A DNA stretch of 64,000 bases. Source: Branchipolynoe longqiensis (taxonomy: Eukaryota; Annelida; Polychaeta; Phyllodocida; Polynoidae). Positions 1 through 9,512 of the stretch are shown piece by piece. The notes beneath the pieces were generated by a model, which was not told the DNA's origin, did not search any database, and saw nothing but the letters and a program-made list of their open reading frames with translations. Position 1 is the first letter of the stretch; each line of letters opens with the position of its first letter. Where the stretch lies: NCBI GenBank assembly GCA_030323885.1, contig CM059193.1, positions 52,046,749 through 52,110,748 on the forward strand. Direction: 5' to 3'. A program made the position numbers and the translations under genes.

Positions 1-377
1 GACTAACGAGATCCTATGCGCGAATCGCGTCGTAAACGGTGTACCTAGCATTAGAATGCGATGTGGTGCACTGACCGGGTAGCAGCCAGCCCTGCTGCCT
101 GCACAGAGGGATGGGAAGGGTGTGTGCGAGGAGGAGGGGTTACTATGGTTAATAATTAGGTCAGAGATTGAGTGACAAGTGCTACCACTCTGTAGTTTGG
201 GGTGTCAAAGTCGGGGTAGTGGCGAACACACATCCAAGGAGTGGTATTTTAATCAATTCAACATATTTGCTAGGATAATCTCACGGCAATATATATTTGA
301 CGCACACAATGTGCATGTAGCACTAAGGCTACTCAATGTGGGGGTCAGCACCCACGTGTCAATGCGTTCAAGGTGAG

Positions 378-420
378 CTTAAAGCTGCATAGTCCCATCA
401 AGCATCAACTTTTCAAAATC
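378..420 (+). repeat. 5' terminal part of X-family TIR repeat
   Basis: The segment CTTAAAGCTGCATAGTCC and the following CAAAATCAAA stretch match the start of the X repeat at 15279-15300 plus 17497-17530. The matching inverted terminus lies at 1370-1392, so 378-1392 may be one X copy with the 204-bp tandem repeats inside it. Assignment rests on visual alignment only. Confidence 0.5.
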
Positions 421-496
421 AAACCAATGGGGGACATGTGGCGTAGTTCATTTTCCGACACTTGGTGGCGCATCGGTAGTAGTGGGCCAACACGGT

Positions 497-1108
497 CATT
501 GACAATGCTTTGAATTTGCCGGTACGCGCAGTGCAATACGTATATTTTATTCAAAATTAATAGAAATACAGAACCCTAACCTTAGAAATTTAATATAATC
601 TATTCTTTGTTTGTTTTCTATATGTATGCCAAGCGGTTTGTCTCTAGGTCTTGTGGTTTTAGAGATATTTGACTTCTTCTGTATGAAGATTGCTCACGGC
701 CATTGACAATGCACTGAGTTCGGCGGTACGCCCAGTGCAAAACGTTTATTTTATTCAAAATTAATAGAAATACAGAACCCTAACCTTAGAAATTTAATAT
801 AATGTATTCGTTGTATGTTTTCTATATGTATGCCAAGCGGTTTGTCTCTAGGTCTTGTGGTTTTAGAGATATTTGACTTCTTCTGTATGAAGATTGCTCA
901 CGGCCATTGACAATGCACTGAGTTCGGCGGTACGCCCAGTGCAAAACGTTTATTTTATTCAAAATTAATAGAAATACAGAACCCTAACCTTAGAAATTTA
1001 ATATAATGTATTCGTTGTATGTTTTCTATATGTATACCAAGTGGTTTGTGTCTAGGTCATGTGGTTTTAGAGATATTTGACTTCTTCTGTATGAAGATTG
1101 CTCATAGC
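497..1108. repeat. 204-bp tandem repeat, three copies
   Basis: Three head-to-tail units begin at 497, 701 and 905 with CATTGACAATGC and end before 1109. Each carries the same AATTTAATATAAT and GAGATATTTGACTTCTTCTG blocks, and units 2 and 3 are nearly identical. The short open frame inside (1019-1213) is not a gene. The same unit occurs in inverse orientation inside a foldback element at 28905-29401, so this is part of a dispersed element and not a local satellite. Confidence 0.85.
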
Positions 1109-1204
1109 CATTGGGTTTGCAGTGTGACAGTGTGCCGAATAGGCCCACTAGTTCAGTGGAGACGCGAACGGCAGGAATTTGAACTAAAAAGTCGGAGGTC
1201 CCCC

Positions 1205-1392
1205 ATTAGCTAGATTTGATTCCACATATCTAGCTTGGATATGCATGTACTTATAAAGCATTTGTTGCCACATAGAAGGGAATACTGAGCAATTTAATAT
1301 AACCTGTTACTGCTGAAGCCTATGGTGTCAGAGTTTTGGCGTGCTTGCTAAAAATGACAAACTCAAATCCATCGGACTATGGAACTTTAAAG
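1205..1392 (+). repeat. 3' half of X-family repeat (uninterrupted)
   Basis: This stretch aligns with 17540-17557 joined to 19410-19525, and in inverse orientation with 34890-35080. It ends in CATCGGACTATGGAACTTTAAAG at 1370-1392, split here as CATCGGACTATGG and AACTTTAAAG, which is the inverse of the X 5' terminus. It therefore serves as a paralogous empty site showing that 17558-19397 is an insertion. Confidence 0.65.
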
Positions 1393-1670
1393 TAATGTGG
1401 CTTATACTGAAGGATAGGCCTGACAGACAAACAGTTGCCACTTTTGGGTGTGCACCCACACCAGGTCACAGCTTCAGGCCCTTCCGGGGAACCAGCGGCC
1501 ATGAATCATGAATGCGCACGCGTGTAGTTGTCTGCACTGACCTTTCAGGCAAGGAGGTACATAGACAGGTAGTTGTCGACAGGGTGCTTGCATCAGGGAG
1601 CCTCAGTTGTGTAATGGTTAACACGCTGGCATCGGAATTGCACAAATTGGCAAGAACTAATGTTGTTATA

Positions 1671-1993
1671 TTATTTTTTATTGAAGATTTATACTGCCTA
1701 TCATGGATAAGTCTGAATAGTCTTATTTTCAGCATTAGAATGTTGGTCGATATAATTATAAATCCCGAGCCTACACTTTTACTAACCCAAGGGATTTTTA
1801 ACCTCCTACATCACATCACATAGACATGGTATGAGAGCAATTGCCGTTTGTGGATGCTTTAACTTATACGCAGTGGTAGAAATTCAAATTGGCAGAGGTG
1901 ATAGCATAGGGCACTGAACCATCAACCTTCAGATTAGGAGTCTGACCTAGAAAAACATTCTGATTCTCTAACCACTCCACCACAGAGAACACC
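1671..1993 (-). repeat. SINE-1 copy (tRNA-derived, minus strand)
   Basis: Read on the minus strand, the element starts at 1993 with GGTGTTCTCTGTGGTGGAG, a box A-like sequence. A box B-like GGTTCAGTGCC follows, and it ends with the body and the ATAAATCTTCAATAAAAAAT tail near 1671. It is the same family as the SINE at 45315-45619. The tRNA-like head resembles tRNA-Leu or Ser class sequences but is not a functional tRNA, since the acceptor stem is lost in the SINE body. Confidence 0.7.
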
Positions 1994-2285
1994 ATAATGT
2001 AGTGGGTGTGACCCAAAGATCTGATGAAATGGAGACCATTAAAAAGTCACAAAACCCAGCTCAAAACTAGAGACAAAATAGAATAGAAGCACCAAAGACA
2101 AAAACACCTCTTTTTTCTTCTAGAAAGGCAAACTCTTCCACACGGTGTCAGTTTAAAGTTGCACTGTCCATGTTGATATGCAACATGGGTAATTGAGCGC
2201 GCATACCAGCATTCGTTGCTATGGAGCTACCGCTGGCGCCCCCTACCAATATACAATCTAACTAACTAAATGGCCGCCACTCGAC

Positions 2286-3166
2286 GTGCCACCGAAAGTG
2301 AAAAGCAGAATAATGTGTGAGGTCAAAGATTTCAGAAGTCACTTTGACTGTTTCAATCGATCGGACCTATGCTGGCTACCAGGAATACACAAGCGAAACG
2401 ATCCAGGGACAAAACACAGGAACCTCATCCCCCGAGACCATCCAAAAAGAAAACTAGGGGAGGATAAGTCAGTTGCCGTACCAAAAACGTCAACTCCGGC
2501 AGCTAAACCTTGTTCAAGCCGAAACCGGGAACGGCGCGAGACACAACGAGACTAGCAGTCCTTTTCTGAAAAACTATTTACAACAGTTTGGATTGGATAA
2601 GGTGACTCAACAACGATTAATGTCACATGCTTGGAGAAAAGGAACTGTTAAATTATATGCAAGTTATTTGAAGAAATGGGGTTTACACTGTTTAATTATG
2701 AAAGTGAAACCCTTAAAGCCTACTATTGCACACATAGTTAGATTTTTAAGGATGTTAGAGGATCAGGGATTAGGTTTTTTTAGCGATTAACGCCGCAAGA
2801 TGTGCATTGTCCATCATAATCCCAAGAATGGATGGAGATACAGTTGGTAAAAACCAAGTGATTCACTGGTTTATGAAATCAGTGTATGAAAGGAACCTGC
2901 CAAAACCTAAATATGATCAGTTTTGGGATGTTTCAGTAGTTTTTAAATTACTAAAGAAGTGGACTAGTAATTATCATTTAGATTTAAAACAACTAGGTTT
3001 TAAAGTAGCAGTGCTTTTGCTATTAGTCACTGGACACAGGGGACAAACTATTGTAGCATTGTCTCTATACGGTTTAGAGATAGATCGCAAGGAGGCAACC
3101 TTTGAGTTACAACAATTATTCAAATCAAACCGCACGGGGGACCCATTGCCCACTGAAGTCCTTTAA
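2286..3166 (+). pseudogene. Tyrosine recombinase of a DIRS1/PAT-type element, truncated
   Basis: Two open segments, 2473-2790 and 2807-3166, lie in different frames and together read as one YR protein with a frameshift near 2790-2807. The first part has the core-binding domain style typical of DIRS elements (HAWRKGTVKLYASYLKKWG). The second carries KYDQFWDVSVVFKLL and TGHRGQTIVALSL, where the Arg is the first catalytic residue. The HxxR and Tyr motifs are missing because the reading ends at 3166, next to the gypsy element. This YR is clearly distinct from those of Ngaro A, B and C, so it marks a second YR clade. The upstream segment 2286-2555 is a basic, Pro/Ser-rich stretch that may be its N-terminal part. 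It is not functional. Confidence 0.75.
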
Positions 3167-3295
3167 ATGTCCGGCATTATAGCCTCCATGTTATACATTG
3201 TCCATAAACACAACACACACCAAACTGCAGCTGAAACACAACTTAATCCAATCATGCACATGTGTCTTGTGTACACACCGAGTCTAACTGACCCA

Positions 3296-3894
3296 CTACA
3301 GGTCTAACCTGCTTGCCGGCCTAATCAGCCGACCTGATCTACTTAGATTAGCCGCACTGTTTACATTCGGCAACCATGCTGACCTACTCTGCGTCTGCCC
3401 GACTGGTTCGGGCCGCCCCCCCTCAGGCGCCCTTATAATCTGAACTCGATTTCTATACAACATATTACCTGCTTCGTTCAAAATTTGATGCTCTCTCCCT
3501 GAGATACCCGTACGACCTAAAATAACCCTTTTTTCCATTCCCCTGCATGATTTTTGTATTTTATTTTGTCCCCAACTTTCATATGTTTGTGCGGCTTACC
3601 ATATTTCTTGTCATGAAATACTTTCTGGCTTTGTTGCCTTTTCACTGTCTGCACTTTCTTTGGATTTTGTGTTTCGGGTATCAACATTTCTTCCGCCATC
3701 GGCAACCTCCCTCTCAGCCTTCTGCTCATGAGCAGCTGAGCCGGAGATGCATTCAAGACGGGCAATGGAGTGTTCAACAAAGCTAACTGAAAGTCTGTAT
3801 TTGTTTTCTCGCACTTCTTCAACATGTCTTTTACCGTTTGCACAAACCTTTCCACCTGGCTATTGCTGTGTGGATACTGCGGACTGGAATACAC
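3296..3894 (-). pseudogene. Gypsy integrase C-terminal part, frameshifted
   Basis: The segment 3517-3894 holds the end of the integrase catalytic core: YSSPQYPHSNSQVERFVQ, with the Glu of the DDE triad in QVER. A C-terminal chromatin/DNA-binding tail with SQKVFHDKKYGKPHKHMKVGD follows. A frameshift near 3530 (GEWKKG joined to KKRVILGRTG) leads to 3296-3538, which carries the usual Pol end HQILNEAGNMLYRNRVQI. The end of the open frame at 3296 is probably past the real end of Pol. Confidence 0.8.
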
Positions 3895-3906
3895 AGCTTT
3901 AAAACC

Positions 3907-4392
3907 CTAGTGTTGTGCGAACTCCCTGTACTCATGGCTCTTAAATTGCAGACCATTGTCCGAAATGACCTGACTAAAAATACTGTGCCTTGCAAAATTA
4001 TCCTTCAACGCCTCAATGACCGTGACAGACAACGTATCACCTAACAGCGTTACCTCTGGATATTTCGTGTAATAATCTACAGTTATCAGGTAATTTTTAT
4101 GGTTTAAATCAAACAAGTCTGCACCTACTTTTTCATACGGTTGACAGGCTATCGGGTGATTAATCAATGGCTCATTATGCAAACTTTTGCGGTTGTTTTG
4201 TCAAGTGTCACACCGACTGACCTTATCCTCAATTTGTTTGTTTATGTTAGGCCAAAACATGCAGTCTCGCGCTAGCTGCTTGGATTTTGTCACGGCCAAA
4301 TGTGTTTCATGTAACGCCTCAATCATTTCACTGCGGAGACCCGGAGGAACCACCACCCGATTGCCTTTCATGACCAGATTGTTTTCTACCAT
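3907..4392 (-). pseudogene. Gypsy integrase zinc finger and core, stop inside
   Basis: The segment 4201-4392 carries the N-terminal HHCC domain (EALHETHLAVTKSKQLARD, then VSRCDT). A TGA follows CDT exactly where the last zinc-binding Cys is expected. The segment 3907-4182 continues with the core domain: GADLFDLNHKNYLITVDYYT gives the first Asp and VISDNGLQFKS the second. The third acidic residue is in 3517-3894. Together these make a complete but interrupted integrase of the Ty3/gypsy type. Confidence 0.8.
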
Positions 4393-4458
4393 TAACTCGT
4401 CTTTGTGTGGGATGTACTGTCTCAGACACGGCGATGTCTGTATGTGTGTAGTGTCCCA

Positions 4459-5061
4459 CTAATCATCAATGTGCGTGATCAACATGGACATGGACACATC
4501 CTTTTCATACTCTCTGACAAGCTTACTCAACAAACTTGACGATTGCATGTCTACTGCGGCAACGCAGAACGTGTCATCGATCAGGCTACCATGACCTACA
4601 TTGGCACTATGTGCCCTGGACAACGTGTCTGCAAAAAACATCAAAGAACCCTTCACATGACATAGCTGAATATTGTAGTTTTGCAAACGCATTCGCATTC
4701 TCTGCATCTTGGCCGAAAGTTTGTGAATCGGTTTCTGCATTATCGCCACCAACGGCTTGTGGTCCGTTTGAATTTGAACCTCCTTGCCAAAGATATAGTC
4801 ATGAAACCTCTGGCATCCGAAACATATGGCGATCATTTCTTTCTCAATAGTGGCATAGCCACACTGCGCTGAGTTAAGCGCACGAGATGCGAGTGTGATT
4901 GGCTTGTCATCTTGCATTAATACGGCACCCAGACCTGACTGACAAGTATCTACTTGAATAACAATGGGTTTCTTGACATTGTAATACGACAATACAGGAG
5001 CAGTTCTTAACTTTTCCTTCAACTCATCAAATGCGCCCTGCTGTTCGGTTTCCAGTGCCAC
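4459..5061 (-). pseudogene. Gypsy RNase H domain
   Basis: This 200-residue open segment has the acidic residues of retroelement RNase H: D38 in IQVDTCQSGLGAVL, a Glu in ATIEKEMIAI, D99 in QTDHKP and D144 in FFADTLSRA. The usual DASQ is DTCQ here. It overlaps the RT segment by about 40 bases in another frame, so a frameshift separates them. Its C-terminal part is the spacer leading to integrase. Confidence 0.8.
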
Positions 5062-5663
5062 GCGACATCCTTAGCAAGGAGCGTGCGCAGTAGTTTGGTA
5101 ATCTCGGACATGTTGGGTATGAACTTGTGAACATATCCAACCGTGCCCAGGAACCATTGGACACCTTGTTTGTCACGCGGCTCTGGCATGTAAACTATCG
5201 CTTGTATTCTGTCTGGATCAGGCTTCACACCTTGTTGGGTAAGTTGATGACCTACATACTTTACTGCAGTTTTGCATAGCAAAGATTTTGTCTTGTTTAA
5301 TTTAAGATTTACCGACCTAGCTCGGTCCAACACGGCCTTGAGCCTCTCGTTGTGTTCCTCAACCGTTGACCCATATACCAAAATGTTGTCTGTGACTATC
5401 CCGATAACGGGTAGATCGTCCATGACATGGTGCATTTCCTGAATAAAAATGTCACTGGCTGTTTTGATGCCAAAAGGCAGGTGGGTGTACCTGTACCGGC
5501 CCCACGGAGTGTTAAACGTGCACAGACTTTCTTCATCTAACTCTATTTGCCAATACCCTGTCATTGCATCCAAAACTGAGAAATATTTCGCATCTACTGT
5601 TTTGGCAATAATTTTATCAATTGTTTTGGTAGGGAAAGGCCCTCTCCTTATCGCTTTGTTCAA
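5019..5663 (-). pseudogene. Gypsy reverse transcriptase, catalytic site degraded
   Basis: The fingers and palm of a Ty3/gypsy reverse transcriptase are readable. Motif A lies in YFSVLDAMTGYWQIELDEES (catalytic Asp about residue 32) and LPFGIKTASDIFIQEM follows. The YxDD-equivalent box reads IVTDNILVYG, so the second catalytic Asp is replaced by Asn. Enzyme activity would be lost. It is out of frame with the Gag-protease segment to its right. The join falls at an eight-T run near 5698-5706, which is a likely indel site. Confidence 0.85.
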
Positions 5664-5691
5664 CTTAGTCGGATCCAGACAAATCCTTATC

Positions 5692-7233
5692 TTATTTGGT
5701 TTTTTTTACGATAGTTATGGAATTAACCCACTCGGTAGGTTCATCCTGCTCAACTATTACACCTAACTCCACCATGCGATCAAGCTCACTACATACTTTA
5801 CTTTGAATAGCAAATGGGATCCGTCTCGGTGGATCAATAACAAGTTGTACAGATTTATCAACATGAATGACAGCATTTGCCTTGATCAAACCCAAACCCT
5901 GAAACACATCTTTGTATTCGCTTACCAGCTGCTCAGCCCGGGTGCTGGGACTGTTCGTCGGCTTGGAAATGTTCGTCGGCACAGCACATTGCACCGCATC
6001 AACCCGTGCCAGCAGGTTCAATGTCACGCAAGCCTGCTTGCCCAAAATCGGCTGACAGTTCCGCACCACTTGGAACTTGAAGTCTCTGCCGTTCACGTCA
6101 ACCGACACCTCACCGTCGGGAGTGATCCGATGTCCCGAGAACGTCACCAACGAACAACTGGTGTTCATCAGCTGCCCCAGAGCGACTCTGTCGAAAACGT
6201 TCCTCGGCAGCATGTTCGCCTCCGACCCGGTGTCAAGCTTGAACTTGACAGGGCGACCGTTCACTCGGACGGTCGTGTACCACAGCTCAGCATCTTGCTC
6301 GGCACCAGGGTCCACGGCACCGACAAACAGATCCGTTGTCAGAACATTGACCTCCGCCGGATCCGGGTCTTGGTCAGTATTGTGAGGGTCGGGCTCTTCA
6401 ACGGTAACCTCATTGACTCTGCCAAGTCTGCTCCTGCAGACCTTACCGAAGTGCCTGATCTTCTTGCAGGCTATGCAAGCTTTGCCTTTCGCTGGGCAGA
6501 CTCCCCGGCGGTGTTCGTATCCACAATTCTGACAGCGGATCTTGAACTCTACTGCACCGGCACCGCGAGAATTCCAAGATGGCGATTTCCAAGATGGCAT
6601 CGCCGATGACCGAACCGCCGGTGCACAGGTACACGCAGTAGCATAGTTCCTAAGAAAATCAATTTCCTTACTCTCAACATCTGATTTGGTGTCCTTCAAC
6701 AGATCCGAACTGAATTCACTCATTTCACACATACTTACACACTTCTCCAGAGTTATCTCAGCAGTTTGCAGCAGTTTGTTACGCAAATTAACGTTCCTTA
6801 CACCAGCCACTAACCGATCACGCAACAGCGACTCCTCCACTGTTCCATATTCGCAATCCTTTACCTTGTCTCTCAACGCTGTGATGTACGTAGCCATAGT
6901 TTCTGTAGCTTGATTATGCATATTAAACTTGTATCTTTTTATTATCAAACTGCACTTGCCTACACAATATGTTTGAAATGCTTCCGTAAGTGGTCCGATC
7001 CTGTCTGGATCAGCGAGAGCGATGTCCATATTGGTGAAAACTTTTTGCGCCTCTTCACCAGTGACGTGAAGAAAGACGCAGCATTGCACTCGTTCCATCT
7101 TGAATATGACACCTGCAGCAGTGGCATATATGTCATATGCTCTGATCCATGTTTTCCAGTTCGATCTTGCGTTGTTGCTGAGGACAAGCTTACCAGGCGG
7201 CCGCAAACCCGGCTGTGTATTAGCGGGCGGCAT
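5692..7233 (-). CDS. Gypsy Gag-protease and start of RT (513 aa)
   Basis: This is the longest open frame of the element. Residues 1-200 are a gypsy-type Gag, with the MATYITALRDKVKDCEYGT and LRDRLVAGVRN blocks. Two zinc knuckles follow: C234, C237, H241, C246 and C253, C256, H261, C266. The aspartic protease carries KLDTGSEANMLP with the active Asp at 334. The frame ends in the first part of RT (IDPPRRIPFAIQSKV, then GVIVEQDEPTEWVNSI). The start codon at 7233 lies just inside the proposed primer-binding site. The open frame is intact over its length, but its continuation into RT is frameshifted. Confidence 0.85.
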   Translation of the reverse strand: MPPANTQPGLRPPGKLVLSNNARSNWKTWIRAYDIYATAAGVIFKMERVQCCVFLHVTGEEAQKVFTNMDIALADPDRIGPLTEAFQTYCVGKCSLIIKRYKFNMHNQATETMATYITALRDKVKDCEYGTVEESLLRDRLVAGVRNVNLRNKLLQTAEITLEKCVSMCEMSEFSSDLLKDTKSDVESKEIDFLRNYATACTCAPAVRSSAMPSWKSPSWNSRGAGAVEFKIRCQNCGYEHRRGVCPAKGKACIACKKIRHFGKVCRSRLGRVNEVTVEEPDPHNTDQDPDPAEVNVLTTDLFVGAVDPGAEQDAELWYTTVRVNGRPVKFKLDTGSEANMLPRNVFDRVALGQLMNTSCSLVTFSGHRITPDGEVSVDVNGRDFKFQVVRNCQPILGKQACVTLNLLARVDAVQCAVPTNISKPTNSPSTRAEQLVSEYKDVFQGLGLIKANAVIHVDKSVQLVIDPPRRIPFAIQSKVCSELDRMVELGVIVEQDEPTEWVNSITIVKKTK

Positions 7234-7238
7234 TCTTC

Positions 7239-7253
7239 CTCATCTGACACCAT
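7239..7253 (-). promoter_or_regulatory. Candidate primer-binding site
   Basis: On the minus strand the 15 bases read TGGTGTCAGATGAGG, immediately after the end of the putative 5' LTR (…TTTCACA). It starts with TGG, complementary to a tRNA 3' CCA, and sits at the standard place for LTR elements. Which tRNA primes is not certain. It is somewhat like tRNA-iMet-primed sites. Confidence 0.55.
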
Positions 7254-7455
7254 GTGAAAGTACAACGTCTGAACACTTTGACTTCTGGATACTGAATGGT
7301 TTATTTACGTCCAGGGCTCGCTGACCCGCCGGCTAAACTTTCCATGACGACATCTCATTAACATACTCCTTTGTCTCACTCACCGTCTAGAACCTGATGC
7401 ATCTCATTAGCATATATTACCCACGTGTCTGGACATCTATTACGCATATATCACA
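7254..7455 (-). repeat. Candidate 5' LTR of the gypsy element (202 bp)
   Basis: On the minus strand the segment begins TGTGATATATGCG and ends CTTTCACA, giving matching TGTGA…TCACA ends. An AATAAA lies near 7294-7300 and the primer-binding site follows directly. No second copy was found at the left end, so the LTR call rests on these ends and position alone. Confidence 0.55.
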
Positions 7456-7498
7456 TAGCCTGAGGCTAGCCAGAGGCTTAGTACCAAGGTAAAATAGT

Positions 7499-7807
7499 AT
7501 AGTTATACAAATCTTACCTTGGTATAGATGATGGATAACTGTTGTTTTCCCGAGGTACAAGCCTCAGATAGACGTGGGCTAGGGCCCGCCCACCACACCC
7601 GACCACGTCTATTACTTTTGCTTGTGCCAACACGAAAACATGATAGTATCCATTGAAATTAACATAATTTTTATCCTGAATAAGTAGGTAAAGATTGCTG
7701 GACCCGGATGTGCTTCGTTCTCCCTAGCCCAGGTCTATCCGAGGCTTATACCTCGGGAAAACAACAGATATCCATCATCTATACCAAGGTAAGATTCGTA
7801 TAACTAT
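7499..7807. mobile_element. MITE with about 75-bp terminal inverted repeats
   Basis: ATAGTTATAC at 7499 pairs with GTATAACTAT ending at 7807. The arms continue inwards through CTTACCTTGGTATAGATGATGG and TTTTCCCGAGGTACAAGCCT with a few mismatches. A relative, with the same TTTTATCCTGAATAAGTAGG core and one TIR, lies at about 27183-27440. It has no coding capacity. Confidence 0.75.
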
Positions 7808-7809
7808 TC

Positions 7810-8225
7810 TATAAATTGCCTACATTCAAACAAGGAGGAAAGCGTAGTGGTGATGGGATGGACAAGTCTTTATTGCTGTCTGGGCTAGCAATTATATGCC
7901 TACCGGTTACAAAGTTTGAAATCTGAGCGCCAAATGAACAAATATGGCGGCCCGGATGCGGAACCTGCCATTTTGGCACCAACTAGGGCAGTCCCAGGCT
8001 CGATGGGAACGGCCATTGATTGGACAATATCTAATGAGCTGAATGCAGGATAATTAATTATTAATCGATCGATAATATTAATAATAGAACCATTTAATTC
8101 TGGCATTTATATATGCATAATATATTATACTCCTTATAAATTGCCTACATTCAAACAAGGAGGAAAGCATAGCGATGATGGGATGGGCAAGTCTTTATTG
8201 CTATCTGGAATAGCAATTATATGCC
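7810..8225 (-). repeat. Split direct repeats of Ngaro A
   Basis: A 91-bp sequence starting TATAAATTGCCTACATTC and ending GCAATTATATGCC occurs at 7810-7900 and again at 8135-8225, with about seven differences. Each contains an AATAAA on the minus strand (CTTTATT on plus). The 234 bases between would be the A2 segment in the A1-ORFs-B1-A2-B2 layout of Ngaro. The similar block GTTCTTTATTAGTTC at 35820 belongs to element B. Confidence 0.7.
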
Positions 8226-8520
8226 AAAGGAGATGTCACATGGGATTTCCTCAGAAGGCCCCTGAAAGCACAATACTGCTTCCCTCCAAGCCATGTGCCC
8301 CCTATTGCATGTGAAGAGATAAAAAAATTGCCTCAACATGTCCAGCAGTATAGGCCTAGCCCTCTGCGACTGATCCCCTTTCACCCGTCTAATACCCTTT
8401 AACGTAGATGATAAGACAAAGTTAGTGTAATCAATCGAGGACTCACCATTAGCCCTAAGAAAGTGGTTCAAACCACTAATATAATTCTGAACCGACCCAT
8501 ACTTTAAGGTTCAAGCTAAC
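8217..8520 (-). pseudogene. Ngaro A tyrosine recombinase, N-terminal part only
   Basis: The open segment 8217-8471 reads NHFLRANGESSIDYTNFV and continues to GHMAWREAVLCFQG, matching the same region of the intact YR at 49095-50108 (residues about 95-166). The reading then runs into the direct repeat, so the arginine, HxxR and tyrosine motifs are absent. This is an internal deletion that removed the catalytic domain. The upstream bases 8472-8520 extend the match in a shifted frame. Confidence 0.75.
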
Positions 8521-8608
8521 CAGGAGGCGTACAGAGCCACCTGCTCTTCTGAACATGGGAAAGGAGATCTTGAATCAAAGTGTAGCTCAACAAACTCTAA
8601 ATATTTTT

Positions 8609-9157
8609 TTATTTGAACACTCCCTGGAAGCCACATAGTTCTTTGCATAACACTGTGCTTGGAATGCCTTCTGTTCCGTTGCTAGAGTCACCAGCCCTGT
8701 AAGAGAAGAACTGCTTATCAAATAGAGAATTGCAGCATAGCCTATAGCCGAGATCTAACCCTCTGATCCTATCCCCACTATGCTCATTTAGGTGAGACAG
8801 TGCATCACAGACCCCATTCACCTCGCTCCTTATATAAATAGACTCGAATACAAAATTATACTCCACCGCTAGCCAGAATAACCGCCTAAGATAAGGCATG
8901 ATCTCCTTGCTCCTGGAGCACCCGGTATTTAATGCGGCCTGTACTACAGCACTGTCCATAATACTCAGGACCGTGCTTACCGCCCAGTCTGGGGACCATC
9001 TCAAGCATCCCGCATACACGCCCCACATTTCATGTACATTTATGTGGGCATCACAGACCTTCCCCTCTGGCTCATGATAATGGTGACCTACATATCCCTC
9101 AGGCCTAGCGTTATCCTGCTTATTGAATGCCCCTACCATCCAATCATCTCCATGCAA
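8609..9157 (-). pseudogene. Ngaro A RNase H and connection region
   Basis: This segment aligns with residues about 360-504 of the RT/RNase H protein of element C. HINVHEMWGVYA carries the catalytic Glu, SIMDSAVVQAALNTG replaces the ITDNNTV block, and VNGVCDALSHLNEH carries the last Asp. The first RNase H Asp lies upstream in a broken stretch. It ends in YRLCCNSLFDKQ, matching the LCCSHLFE end of element C. Confidence 0.75.
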
Positions 9158-9512
9158 AACATCCTGGCTTTCCCGTTAAACGTCCGGGCAAACAACAGCC
9201 ATCAGGCCAGATCTTCCCTAACCCCGATGTTCAAGCATGCCCTATGAAACGGTTCTCTCAGGGTTCCCATCAAGTCATATATATGCCTTGTGAAAGCCCT
9301 GGCTCCCCGGATAACCTTGGCGCAGTGCACTACAACACTTCCAACTCGCTCCAGCTCCCTTCTAGTCGCCTTCCTATGACGCTAGAGCTGATATAGCACC
9401 GTCAATGTCTTGTCTCACTTGTCCCGGGGAAGAGTTAGCTCTAATGTCAAAGAGTTGATATTTATCCCGAGGAATCTTACTGTAGTATCTACCGGGCTCA
9501 CCTTCCTAAAGC

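Larger units (their letters stand above)
3180..7455 (-). mobile_element. Ty3/gypsy LTR retrotransposon, decayed, minus strand
   Basis: Reading leftwards from 7455 the order is 5' LTR, primer-binding site, Gag with zinc knuckles, protease, reverse transcriptase, RNase H and integrase, which is the Ty3/gypsy order. Several frameshifts and stops break the polyprotein. I found no match to the 5' LTR at the left end, so the 3' LTR is missing or too diverged to see, and the left boundary near 3180-3296 is uncertain. The element directly abuts the truncated DIRS YR gene. Confidence 0.85.

Noticed and set aside
497..1108. CRISPR-like array
   Set aside because: The whole 204-bp unit is repeated with no variable spacers, and the setting is eukaryotic.
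5803..6609. 268-codon open frame on the plus strand
   Set aside because: It is the antisense of the gypsy Gag-protease frame, whose zinc knuckles and DTGS motif show the coding strand.
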